Below are positions 1 through 6,007 of a stretch of 6,206 nucleotides of DNA, piece after piece. Under the pieces are notes generated by a model. It was not told where the DNA came from. It ran no database searches and saw nothing but the letters and a program-made list of their open reading frames with translations. The translations under genes and the position numbers were made by a program. How positions within the stretch are numbered: the stretch's first letter is position 1; each line of letters starts with the position of its first letter. The stretch is from NCBI GenBank assembly GCA_031259185.1, contig JAIRLV010000242.1:1-6206 (forward strand). The letters run 5' to 3'. This DNA is from Elusimicrobiota bacterium. Its GTDB lineage: Bacteria; RUG730.

Positions 1-1
1 T

Positions 2-1366
2 AGTATAGATAAAAAATATTTAGATTTTTTTGGGTTAAATTTATTTAAGTCTGATTTGACAGTTTTTCCAGAAGTTGACTCCCTTCATGATCCAGTCGGT
101 ATTATAAAACAAGCTCAAGAACTATATGCAAATTTAGTTGGTTCAAAACACACATTTTTTTTGCTTAACGGTTCTACTATGGGAAATCAAGCTATATTTT
201 TATCTGTATGTAATCCCGGCGATTCAATTATTTTATCAAGAAATTCTCATAAATCGGCAATGTCTGGAATTATTTTAGGTGGGCTTTGGCCTATTTGGCT
301 AAATCCAACTATTGACAAAGAATTTGATTTATTCTTTGATAGTTCCTCTCATCAAATAGAAAAAGCTCTTTTCAAATTTCCAGAAGCAAAAGCAGTCTTT
401 ATAACAAATCCTACATATAATGGGATTTTAACAGATGTAAAAAAAATAGCCGATATTGTCCATGAACATGGCAAAATTTTGATTGTAGATGAAGCTCATG
501 GGGCGCATCTTGGAATGTCTGATAAAATTTCGAAATCCGCAATCAAATTAGGAGCAGATATAGTAGTTCAAAGTGTTCATAAAACATTATCTGCTCTTTC
601 CCAAGCATCTGTTTTACATGTTTGTACCGACAAAATAGACATTAACAAAGTAAAAAAAGTTGTTTCTCTTTTACAAACTACAAGCCCTAATTATACGATT
701 CTTGCTAGCATAGATATAGCAAGAAAACAAATGTTTTTTAATGGTGAAGAACTTGTGGATAAAATGATTGAAAATGCAGATTATATAAGAAATAAACAAT
801 CAGAATTTAATAAATTTAAGTTTTTGACTAGAGAAAATATGATAAGTAAAGGCTATGATTTAGATCTTTCAAAAGTTACTATAAATGTATCAAAAGTTGG
901 AATCGAAGGGCAAATTGTTTCTGAAATACTTGCAAAAAATTATAATATTCAATTTGATTGCGCAGATTTTTTTAATTTGATAGCAATTTTGGGAGTCGGT
1001 ACTTCTAGACAAGATATAGACAAATTAATAGTTGCATTAAAAGATATTGAACAAAAAACTAATGGTGTTTTAGAAAATAGCGCATTAAATTTACCTTCAC
1101 TTATGACAGAAATGGTAATGTCGCCAAGAGATATTTTTTTATCTTCAAATTCAGAAGTAGAAAATATTCCGATAAATGAAGCGTCTGGTTATATTAGCGC
1201 TCAAACTTTAACTCCATATCCTCCGGGCATTCCAGTTTTGATACCTGGAGAACGAATAACAAAAGAAATTTGTGAATATTTAGGGAATCTTGATTCAAAA
1301 GCAATTAGAGTTGTAGGGCAAGAAGATAAAAAATTAGAATACATAAAAGTTGTAAAAGTAGATTGA
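2..1366 (+). CDS. Orn/Lys/Arg decarboxylase, PLP-dependent (5' partial)
   Basis: This is a PLP enzyme that decarboxylates a basic amino acid (arginine, lysine or ornithine) to an amine feeding polyamine synthesis; it is expected in the cytosol. The frame is open to the left edge: the codons before the TTG at 56 read SIDKKYLDFFGLNLFKSD and match family sequence, so that TTG is internal and the true start lies outside. Counting from the codon at 2, the PLP-binding Asp is in DEAHGAH (about 163-169) and the Schiff-base Lys is Lys194 in QSVHKTLSAL. LLQTTSPNY follows near 224, and the C-terminal-domain signature TPYPPGIPVLIPGE is at about 404-417. The 454 visible residues suggest the short Bacillus SpeA/YaaO-like form with only a few dozen residues missing. 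Substrate cannot be decided from sequence, so no symbol is given. It ends 49 bp before prs on the same strand with no visible terminator between. Confidence 0.95.
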   Translation, partial: SIDKKYLDFFGLNLFKSDLTVFPEVDSLHDPVGIIKQAQELYANLVGSKHTFFLLNGSTMGNQAIFLSVCNPGDSIILSRNSHKSAMSGIILGGLWPIWLNPTIDKEFDLFFDSSSHQIEKALFKFPEAKAVFITNPTYNGILTDVKKIADIVHEHGKILIVDEAHGAHLGMSDKISKSAIKLGADIVVQSVHKTLSALSQASVLHVCTDKIDINKVKKVVSLLQTTSPNYTILASIDIARKQMFFNGEELVDKMIENADYIRNKQSEFNKFKFLTRENMISKGYDLDLSKVTINVSKVGIEGQIVSEILAKNYNIQFDCADFFNLIAILGVGTSRQDIDKLIVALKDIEQKTNGVLENSALNLPSLMTEMVMSPRDIFLSSNSEVENIPINEASGYISAQTLTPYPPGIPVLIPGERITKEICEYLGNLDSKAIRVVGQEDKKLEYIKVVKVD

Positions 1367-1405
1367 AAATAATTTGCTTTTAAAATAAAAATATGAATTT
1401 AAAAA

Positions 1406-1410
1406 AGAGG
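1406..1410 (+). promoter_or_regulatory. ribosome binding site of prs
   Basis: AGAGG lies 5 bases before the ATG at 1416 in an otherwise A-rich leader. It supports this start. No convincing promoter is visible in the 49-bp gap, so prs may be cotranscribed with the decarboxylase. Confidence 0.7.
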
Positions 1411-1415
1411 AAAAA

Positions 1416-2351
1416 ATGAATAATTTAATAGTTTTTTCTGGGAATTCTAACGCAAAATTAGCGGAAGATATATGTAGACAACTTGAAATAAATTTAGGCA
1501 ATGCTGAAGTTTCAAAATTTTCAGATGGTGAAATTAGTGTCAAAATTTTAGATAATGTTAGAGGAAAAGACGTTTTTGTGGTCCAATCTACATGCCCTCC
1601 AGTAAATGATAATTTGATAGAAATATTGATCATTATAGATGCTCTAAAAAGGGCATCAGCAAAAAGAATTACGGCAGTTTTGCCATATTTTGGATATGCT
1701 AGACAAGATAGAAAACCTGAACCAAGAGTTCCTATAACAGCAAAATTAGTTGCAAATCTTTTCACAAAAGCAGGAGCGGATAGGATTTTAGTCGTAGACT
1801 TGCATGCAGGGCAAATTCAAGGATTCTTTGATATTCCTGTCGATCATTTGAAAGCGGAGCCAGTTTTTGTAGATTATTTTTTAAACAAAAAAGAGAGTTT
1901 CATTGTAGTCGCTCCGGATGTTGGAGGAGTAGAAAGAGCGAGAAATTTTGCAAAAAAATTGAATGCTAACCTTGCTATAATTGATAAAAGAAGACCGAAA
2001 CCTAATGTTTCAGCTATTATGCACATTATAGGAAAGGTAGAAGAGGAACAAAATGCGATTATATTTGACGATATGATAGATACGGCTGGAACTCTTTGTA
2101 ATGTGGCGACTGCATTAAAAGAAAAAGGAGTAAAAAAAATTTTTGCTGTGAGTAGTCATGGAGTTTTGTCAGGGAATGCTATTGAAAATATAAAAAATGC
2201 TCCAATAGACGAGTTGGTTATAACTGACACGATTCCTTTGATAGATGGCAAAAAACTAGATAAGATAAAAGTTTTATCTATGGATAAAATGTTAGCAGAA
2301 GCAATAAAGAGAATATATTTCAATGAATCAATAAGCGTATTATTTAAATAA
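1416..2351 (+). CDS. prs: ribose-phosphate pyrophosphokinase (PRPP synthase)
   Basis: The enzyme makes PRPP from ribose 5-phosphate and ATP, supplying purine, pyrimidine, NAD, histidine and tryptophan synthesis in the cytosol. The 311 residues are the usual length for class I enzymes. Visible signatures in order are SKFSDGEISVKI (33-44), PYFGYARQDRK with the ATP-contacting Arg/Gln/Asp (90-100), VVDLHAGQIQGFF with the metal-binding His (126-138), APDVGGVERA (166-175), the catalytic flexible-loop Lys-Arg-Arg in DKRRPKPN (190-197), and the PRPP-binding loop DDMIDTAGTL (218-227). The C-terminus ends NESISVLFK, as in complete family members. All key residues are present, so it should be functional. 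The ATG at 1416 is supported by an upstream AGAGG and by the family N-terminus. The order prs, rplY, pth is conserved in many bacteria. Confidence 0.98.
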   Translation: MNNLIVFSGNSNAKLAEDICRQLEINLGNAEVSKFSDGEISVKILDNVRGKDVFVVQSTCPPVNDNLIEILIIIDALKRASAKRITAVLPYFGYARQDRKPEPRVPITAKLVANLFTKAGADRILVVDLHAGQIQGFFDIPVDHLKAEPVFVDYFLNKKESFIVVAPDVGGVERARNFAKKLNANLAIIDKRRPKPNVSAIMHIIGKVEEEQNAIIFDDMIDTAGTLCNVATALKEKGVKKIFAVSSHGVLSGNAIENIKNAPIDELVITDTIPLIDGKKLDKIKVLSMDKMLAEAIKRIYFNESISVLFK

Positions 2352-2399
2352 AATATATTTTTAAATTCAAATAAATTAATGAGAGATACGATTTATATA

Positions 2400-2652
2400 T
2401 TGAACTTTTTATTAAATTGCGGAAAAATTTTGAGCTTTATTTGCGATATTTAAAAAATTAAATGAAATAAATGTTCAATAAAATATTGAATAATTGAATA
2501 GAAAAAAATTAAATGAACTAACTAAAATTAATTTTTGAATTTACATTATTATTAAAAAAGAGTCTCATTATCGTAGAGCGAAAATTACTTTTATACATAA
2601 TGGATTTTATTCATGAACTTACTTTGATGATAGCGATAAAATAAAAGTTCAA
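2400..2652. repeat. inverted repeat pair bounding 253 bp
   Basis: TTGAACTTTT at 2400-2409 is matched by its exact reverse complement AAAAGTTCAA at 2643-2652. With a one-base gap the similarity runs about 20 bp inward (about 17 of 20 positions). This could be the terminal repeats of a small non-coding transposable element or a decayed insertion sequence. I see no target-site duplication, and in such AT-rich DNA a chance match is possible. Confidence 0.3.
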
Positions 2653-2691
2653 CATTCAATTATGTTGTGAAAAATGTTTTCAAAAGTTTCC

Positions 2692-2714
2692 CAATAGCTG
2701 TCACAAAGCTATTG
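2692..2714. other. 8-bp perfect hairpin upstream of the rplY promoter
   Basis: CAATAGCT and AGCTATTG form a perfect 8-bp stem around the 7-base loop GTCACAA. No T-run follows on either strand, so it does not look like a terminator. It sits about 35 bp upstream of the proposed -35 box and could be an operator-like dyad, but nothing identifies a regulator. Confidence 0.35.
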
Positions 2715-2748
2715 ATTTAGCACTAAAAAGAATAATATAAAAATTATA

Positions 2749-2777
2749 TAGACAAAATTAAAAAAAAATGTTATTAT
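2749..2777 (+). promoter_or_regulatory. probable sigma70-type promoter of rplY-pth-GT9
   Basis: TAGACA (2749-2754, 5 of 6 to TTGACA) and TATTAT (2772-2777, 5 of 6 to TATAAT) are separated by exactly 17 bases. Transcription would start near 2784, giving a leader of about 50 nt before the rplY ATG. The AT-rich background raises the chance of random -10 matches, but the -35 box, the spacing and the position directly before a new block of genes all agree. Confidence 0.5.
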
Positions 2778-2821
2778 ATAAAGATTGATTAAATAAATGT
2801 AATGATTTTAAGTAACAAGTG

Positions 2822-2826
2822 AGGAG
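2822..2826 (+). promoter_or_regulatory. ribosome binding site of rplY
   Basis: AGGAG within GTGAGGAGC is 8 bases before the ATG at 2835. It is the strongest Shine-Dalgarno site in the window, as expected for a ribosomal protein, and it fixes this start. Confidence 0.8.
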
Positions 2827-2834
2827 CTTTTAAG

Positions 2835-3533
2835 ATGTCGGTAAAATTGGATATAACCTTGCAAGATAGAAAAAAAATGACGGTTGGCGAATTAAATAAA
2901 CTAAAAAAAGAAGGACTTATTCCAGGTATTATTTATGGTAAAAATTTTCTAACAAGATCAGTTTTTATAGATAGAAAAAATTTAATGAAATTACTGTTAA
3001 CTTCATTAGAAGAACATATATTTTTTAATATTAATATTGAAGGTGAAAAAGAGTATTTTACTGCTATTATTCAAGATAAACAATGGGATGTTATTAAACA
3101 GGAAATTAGACACGTTGATTTTAAAAAAATAGATATGAATGAGGAAATAGAATTATATTCTGAATTTCGTTTTAATGGCATTGCAAAAGGCGTAAGACAA
3201 GGCGGGATAATGGAAGTTCGTTTTTCAAAAATAAAAGGCAAAAGTCTACCTATGAATTATCCAAAATATTTAGATTGCAATATTTCAAATTTAGAAATAG
3301 GAAGCGTTCTAAGGATGAAAGATATTAAGCTTCCAGAAGAACTGAAAATTGATTTTGATCCAGAGACAGTATTAGTAGCTATAACGACTCCAAAAGCGGA
3401 AAGAGGCCAAGCTAGCGCTCCTGAAACTGATAAAAAAGAACAGCCTTCTCCTGAAAAGTCTAGTGAAAAAAGTAATGATAAACCTGTCCCAAAAACCACT
3501 GTAAAAAATACAAAAAAAACCGCTAAAAAATAA
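2835..3533 (+). CDS. rplY: 50S ribosomal protein L25, long Ctc/TL5 form
   Basis: This protein binds 5S rRNA in the large ribosomal subunit; the long form is also called Ctc or general stress protein. The 232 residues contain the N-terminal L25 barrel (about 1-96), with GLIPGIIYGKN near 27-37 and the RHVDF motif at 92-96 that closes the domain. The TL5 C-terminal domain follows (about 100-184), with NGIAKGVRQGGIMEV (114-128) and NISNLEIGSVLRMKDIKLPE (149-168). The last ~46 residues (186-232) are low-complexity Lys/Ser/Pro/Thr-rich, probably disordered and basic, an accessory tail seen in variable forms in long L25 proteins. A good ribosome binding site supports the ATG. It is first in the probable rplY-pth-GT9 operon; pth starts 39 bp after its stop. 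Confidence 0.95.
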   Translation: MSVKLDITLQDRKKMTVGELNKLKKEGLIPGIIYGKNFLTRSVFIDRKNLMKLLLTSLEEHIFFNINIEGEKEYFTAIIQDKQWDVIKQEIRHVDFKKIDMNEEIELYSEFRFNGIAKGVRQGGIMEVRFSKIKGKSLPMNYPKYLDCNISNLEIGSVLRMKDIKLPEELKIDFDPETVLVAITTPKAERGQASAPETDKKEQPSPEKSSEKSNDKPVPKTTVKNTKKTAKK

Positions 3534-3572
3534 TATTTTTATTTATTTTTATTGAAAAAAAAATTAAAAATT

Positions 3573-4151
3573 ATGAAATTAATAGTCGGTCTCGGTAATA
3601 TTGGGGATAAATATAAAAACACTAGACATAATATAGGGTTTGAAATTATAGATTATTTTGCATTAAATTTCACAGAAAATTTCAGTGATTTTGAAAATTG
3701 CGGCTTGCTTTTGAAGTCTACAAAAAAAATTACAAATGAAAAAATTTTTTTATTCAAACCTACAATGCTTATGAATAATAGTGGAATAGCTATTAGAAAG
3801 TTAAAAGATTATTATAAAATAGACATTAATGATATTTTTGTAATTTTTGACGATATATCATTAGATTTTGGTAGGTTAAGGATTAGAACAAAAGGATCAA
3901 GCGGCGGGCATAATGGTATAAAATCTATTATTGAAAATTTTTCAAATGATCAAAATTTTTCTAGGTTGAAAATCGGGATTGGAAGTGATGAAAAACAAAA
4001 TTTATCACATTTTGTATTAGAAAAATTTTCAAAAATTGAAATGGAAAAATTAACCAAGCTTTTTTGCATAACGAACGAAATAATTGATTTATGGATAAGT
4101 GATGGAAATGAAAAAGTTATGCAAAAATATAATAATTTTCAACTAGATTGA
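3573..4151 (+). CDS. pth: peptidyl-tRNA hydrolase
   Basis: The enzyme cleaves the ester bond of peptidyl-tRNAs that fall off the ribosome, recycling tRNA; it acts in the cytosol. From the ATG at 3573 the protein is 192 residues, the usual size, and begins MKLIVGLGN like the family. A TTG seven codons upstream would add KKKLKI-like residues that have no family counterpart, so it is not used. Active-site positions (E. coli numbering within one residue) are all present: Asn9, catalytic His19 in NTRHNIGFE, Asn68 in MLMNNSG, Asp93 in FDDISLDFG, and His113/Asn114 in SSGGHNGIKSI. RLKIGIG (131-137) is the other signature. One oddity is GNIG in place of the usual GNPG at residues 8-11. No clear Shine-Dalgarno precedes the start, which suggests translational coupling with rplY 39 bp upstream. 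Confidence 0.96.
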   Translation: MKLIVGLGNIGDKYKNTRHNIGFEIIDYFALNFTENFSDFENCGLLLKSTKKITNEKIFLFKPTMLMNNSGIAIRKLKDYYKIDINDIFVIFDDISLDFGRLRIRTKGSSGGHNGIKSIIENFSNDQNFSRLKIGIGSDEKQNLSHFVLEKFSKIEMEKLTKLFCITNEIIDLWISDGNEKVMQKYNNFQLD

Positions 4152-4175
4152 GAATTGAGAATTAGAAATTGAAAA
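4148..4175. repeat. four-unit 7-bp tandem repeat across the pth stop
   Basis: The units read TTGAGAA, TTGAGAA, TTAGAAA, TTGAAAA. The first two are identical and the others differ by one or two bases. The array begins within the last pth codons, includes its TGA stop (4149-4151) and ends just before the GT-9 ATG. It looks like replication slippage in a short intergenic gap, and it could also supply weak GAGA-type ribosome contacts. Confidence 0.5.
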
Positions 4176-4186
4176 TAATTATAAAA

Positions 4187-5332
4187 ATGCAAAATTATTT
4201 AAAATTAAAAACTGCTTCAAAAAAAAAAGATAAAAATTTAAAATATTTTGTTCAAAAAAATGTAAAAAAAATATTGATAATAAGATTTAGTTCTTTAGGC
4301 GATGTAATTTTATCAACAATTTTTATAGAAGCATTGTTTGAGAAATACAAATTAGATAAAAACGAAAAAAATTTAGAAATTTTTGTTTTAACAAAAACAC
4401 CTTATGATGCTGTATTTGCAAACAATCCAAATATAAAAAAAGTCTTTACAACAGAATCAAAAGAAATATTTAAAACTATAAAAATCATAAAAAAATTTCA
4501 AAAAGAATTCGGGAAAATAGACTTAATTTTTGATTTAAGTTTCAATTTAAAAAGCATATTAATTTCATTATTTTTAAATACAAAAACTATCAGAATTTCA
4601 AAAAATATAATTAAAAGAAGAATTTTAATTTTAGTTCACTCAAAAAAAATAAAAAATTTATTAAAAATAAACAATAATTTTATATCTATAAAACAAAAAT
4701 ATTCGCAAACTTTCTTGCCATATAAAATAAATTCAAAACTTTATTTATCAGATAAAGAACTATCTTTTGCAAAATTTAGCAAAATTGCAAATTATAATGA
4801 ACAAAATTTTTATATAGGTATTAATACTAGCGCAAATTGGGATACAAAAAAATGGATAATTGAAAATTATATTGAATTAATACAAAAATTATTGAAAAAT
4901 AAAAATAAAAATAAAATTGTTTTGTTAGGAGGACAAAAAGAAATATTATTTAATAAAAAAATTGTTGAAAAAATAGATTTTAAGGATGAAAATTTTATAG
5001 ATTTGACAGGAAAAACTACAATTAGAGAATTATTTGCTGTAGTAAGCCTTTTGAATTTGGTTTTTACTACAGATTCTGCGATTTTACATATTTCACAAAG
5101 TTTTAATAAACCAACTTTGGCAATTTTCGGTCCAACTGTTTCAGAATTTGGATTTTGGGATAAAGGAGAAAATGATTTTTTGTTTGAAATTCAAAATCTT
5201 GCTTGTAGACCTTGTTCTTTACATGGGACTAAAACTTGTCCCGCAAAATACTCTCACCATGATTGTATGAAAAAAATTGATGTGAGCGACGTCTACAAAA
5301 AAATTGTGCATTTTGCTAATACAATTTTTTGA
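4187..5332 (+). CDS. glycosyltransferase family 9 (LPS heptosyltransferase-like)
   Basis: GT-9 enzymes transfer an ADP-activated heptose to the inner core of lipopolysaccharide on the cytoplasmic face of the inner membrane. Counting from the ATG at 4187 (381 residues), the N-terminal fold begins with KKILIIRFSSLGDVILST (27-44), the family start motif with the Gly-Asp acceptor/heptose loop. The second domain has INTSANWDTKKW (212-223), IVLLGGQKE (244-252) and TTDSAILHISQSFNKP (294-309). After FGPT comes a four-Cys/His segment, LACRPCSLHGTKTCP (338-352) and HHDCMKKI, typical of WaaF/RfaF-like members. A Lys-rich stretch of about 26 residues precedes the fold. The start is uncertain: TTG at 4169 would add six codons and neither has a strong ribosome site. 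Composition is more A-rich and Lys/Asn/Ile-rich than the upstream genes. Acceptor and exact sugar are not determinable. Confidence 0.88.
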   Translation: MQNYLKLKTASKKKDKNLKYFVQKNVKKILIIRFSSLGDVILSTIFIEALFEKYKLDKNEKNLEIFVLTKTPYDAVFANNPNIKKVFTTESKEIFKTIKIIKKFQKEFGKIDLIFDLSFNLKSILISLFLNTKTIRISKNIIKRRILILVHSKKIKNLLKINNNFISIKQKYSQTFLPYKINSKLYLSDKELSFAKFSKIANYNEQNFYIGINTSANWDTKKWIIENYIELIQKLLKNKNKNKIVLLGGQKEILFNKKIVEKIDFKDENFIDLTGKTTIRELFAVVSLLNLVFTTDSAILHISQSFNKPTLAIFGPTVSEFGFWDKGENDFLFEIQNLACRPCSLHGTKTCPAKYSHHDCMKKIDVSDVYKKIVHFANTIF

Positions 5333-5439
5333 AAAATATTAATTTTAATGTCAAAAATAAATTAAAAGATTTATTAAATGTTAGAGATAAAATATTCATT
5401 ATGCAACACAAAATACATGCTAAACTTAGAAAAATATAA
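5329..5439 (+). CDS. possible 36-codon ORF coupled to GT-9
   Basis: A TTG start overlaps the GT-9 stop as TTGA and opens a 36-codon frame ending TAA at 5437-5439. The residues look protein-like, for example KNKLKDLLNVRDKIF and QHKIHAKLRKI, with an amphipathic basic character. I recognise no family. It could be a small translationally coupled peptide, the remnant of a longer downstream gene lost by decay, or chance. There is no ATG near the beginning and no separate ribosome site, so support is weak. Confidence 0.2.
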   Translation: MKNINFNVKNKLKDLLNVRDKIFIMQHKIHAKLRKI

Positions 5440-5474
5440 AATAATATAAATTAAAAATAAAATAATTAGTTATA

Positions 5475-5597
5475 CTAAAATCTACAAAAATATGTTTTGC
5501 ACTTTTTTTTTATAGGAATATCATTTTTTTTCTTGCTTTTTTCTTTTTTTTGTGCTATATTATTTGTAATCGTTCTCCTTATATTTCTATTTTTCAT
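5475..5597 (-). CDS. candidate 40-residue very basic small protein
   Basis: On the minus strand an ATG at 5597-5595 is preceded by GGAG (5605-5608) with a 7-base spacing, a textbook ribosome binding site. The frame runs 40 codons to TAG at 5475. The peptide is rich in Lys and Arg (IRRTITNN, then EKSKKK and PIKKKCK) and ends with two Cys around an aromatic stretch (CKTYFCRF). No signal peptide or membrane segment is visible. The long A runs that make the Lys codons could be non-coding. Possible roles such as nucleic-acid binding are only suggested by charge. The perfect 12-bp hairpin at 5625-5656 would lie in its mRNA leader if it is expressed. Confidence 0.3.
   Translation of the reverse strand: MKNRNIRRTITNNIAQKKEKSKKKNDIPIKKKCKTYFCRF
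5533..5561 (+). promoter_or_regulatory. weak candidate promoter ahead of the terminator
   Basis: TTGCTT (5533-5538) and TATATT (5556-5561) are 17 bases apart. If used, transcription from about 5568 to the terminator at 5662 would give an RNA of about 95 nt. The -35 box matches only 3 of 6 positions, so this is tentative. Confidence 0.2.
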
Positions 5598-5624
5598 TTT
5601 TTCACTCCATATTATTATTTTTAC

Positions 5625-5662
5625 GGCAATATCAAGATTCTCAACTTGATATTGCCTTTTTT
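5625..5662 (+). terminator. strong rho-independent terminator
   Basis: GGCAATATCAAG (5625-5636) pairs perfectly with CTTGATATTGCC (5645-5656) across an 8-base loop and is followed by six T (5657-5662). The T tail is only on the plus strand side, so it stops plus-strand transcription; on the minus strand the stem is followed by A-rich sequence. It lies 293 bp after the GT-9 stop, so it either ends the rplY-pth-GT9 transcript with a long 3' tail or ends a separate small transcript. Confidence 0.9.
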
Positions 5663-5920
5663 ATTTATTCACATTTTTTCCTACTGATAAAAAACTGTTA
5701 TTATCTCATTAGAAAATAGAAAACAATAAACACAACTCTTTTCATTTCTAAACAAGCTGAAATTGAATATATTTCAAAATCAGTTTAATACATATAAACA
5801 GCAAAAAATAATTTTTTTTACAACATTGTATAAAAAATACTGATATTTTTGAAAAAAATTTTTAAAATTTTTTTAGATTATAAAATTTTTGAAAATTGAA
5901 TTTTTATAGACAAAAGTCAA

Positions 5921-5956
5921 GGCAATTTATATTTTCGCGATGAAAATATATTTGCC
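5921..5956 (-). terminator. imperfect hairpin, possible integrase terminator
   Basis: A 9-bp stem (5928-5936 with 5942-5950, loop GCGAT) continues after a small internal loop as a further 5 bp (GGCAA at 5921-5925 with TTGCC at 5952-5956). Read on the minus strand it follows the integrase gene and is succeeded by TTGACTTTTGTC, a moderately T-rich tail. A terminator is reasonable, but the tail is imperfect and the dyad may instead be part of a recombination site. Confidence 0.4.
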
Positions 5957-5969
5957 CGGAGTGAGATTT
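5953..5969 (-). other. tRNA-3'-end-like segment, candidate attachment core
   Basis: TGCCCGGAGTGAGATTT read on the minus strand matches the pattern of a tRNA 3' end: discriminator A, 3' acceptor strand TCCGGGC, then T-stem-like CTCAC and the start of a T loop. A 5' acceptor of GCCCGGA is typical of leucine tRNAs. The match stops in the T loop and no complete tRNA follows, as expected for the duplicated fragment at an integration junction. GCCCGGAG is also conspicuously GC-rich for this spacer. Confidence 0.35.
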
Positions 5970-6007
5970 ATAAATTTTATTTATCTCGTTATAAAATACT
6001 TTATACA

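Larger units (their letters stand above)
2352..2834. other. 483-bp spacer between prs and rplY
   Basis: No credible gene is visible on either strand. The longest start-to-stop frames are tiny, for example 24 codons from the ATG at 2379. One forward frame at about 2539-2710 reads as plausible protein (HYRRAKITFIHNGFYS, then YFDDSDKIKVQHSIML) but is broken by in-frame TGA codons at 2614 and nearby, so it may be a decayed gene or chance. The region carries several small hairpins (2474-2490, 2650-2667, 2692-2714), a distant inverted repeat (2400-2409 with 2643-2652) and, at the right end, the likely rplY promoter and leader. No T-tailed terminator for prs is seen. Confidence 0.6.

Noticed and set aside
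56-58. TTG as the start of the decarboxylase
   Set aside because: The frame upstream is open to the window edge and its residues match the family, so the gene is truncated by the window.
1334-1765. Minus-strand ORF of 143 codons
   Set aside because: It lies opposite the first third of prs, has no family motif, and its residues mirror the codon pattern of the real gene.
2352-2834. A structured RNA such as 6S RNA or a riboswitch before rplY
   Set aside because: Only short, scattered, AT-rich hairpins are visible and no conserved motif of a known class could be recognised.
3257-3499. Minus-strand ORF of 80 codons
   Set aside because: It is antisense to the C-terminal domain and tail of L25, with a Ser/Phe-rich composition explained by the opposite Lys-rich codons.
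3552-3572. TTG start adding seven residues to Pth
   Set aside because: The family N-terminus is MKLIVGLGN, exactly the ATG at 3573; the extra residues have no counterpart.
5800-5910. Alternating A and T runs as an origin or AT-rich regulatory element
   Set aside because: The runs match the general composition of the spacers and show no DnaA-box cluster or ordered iterons.
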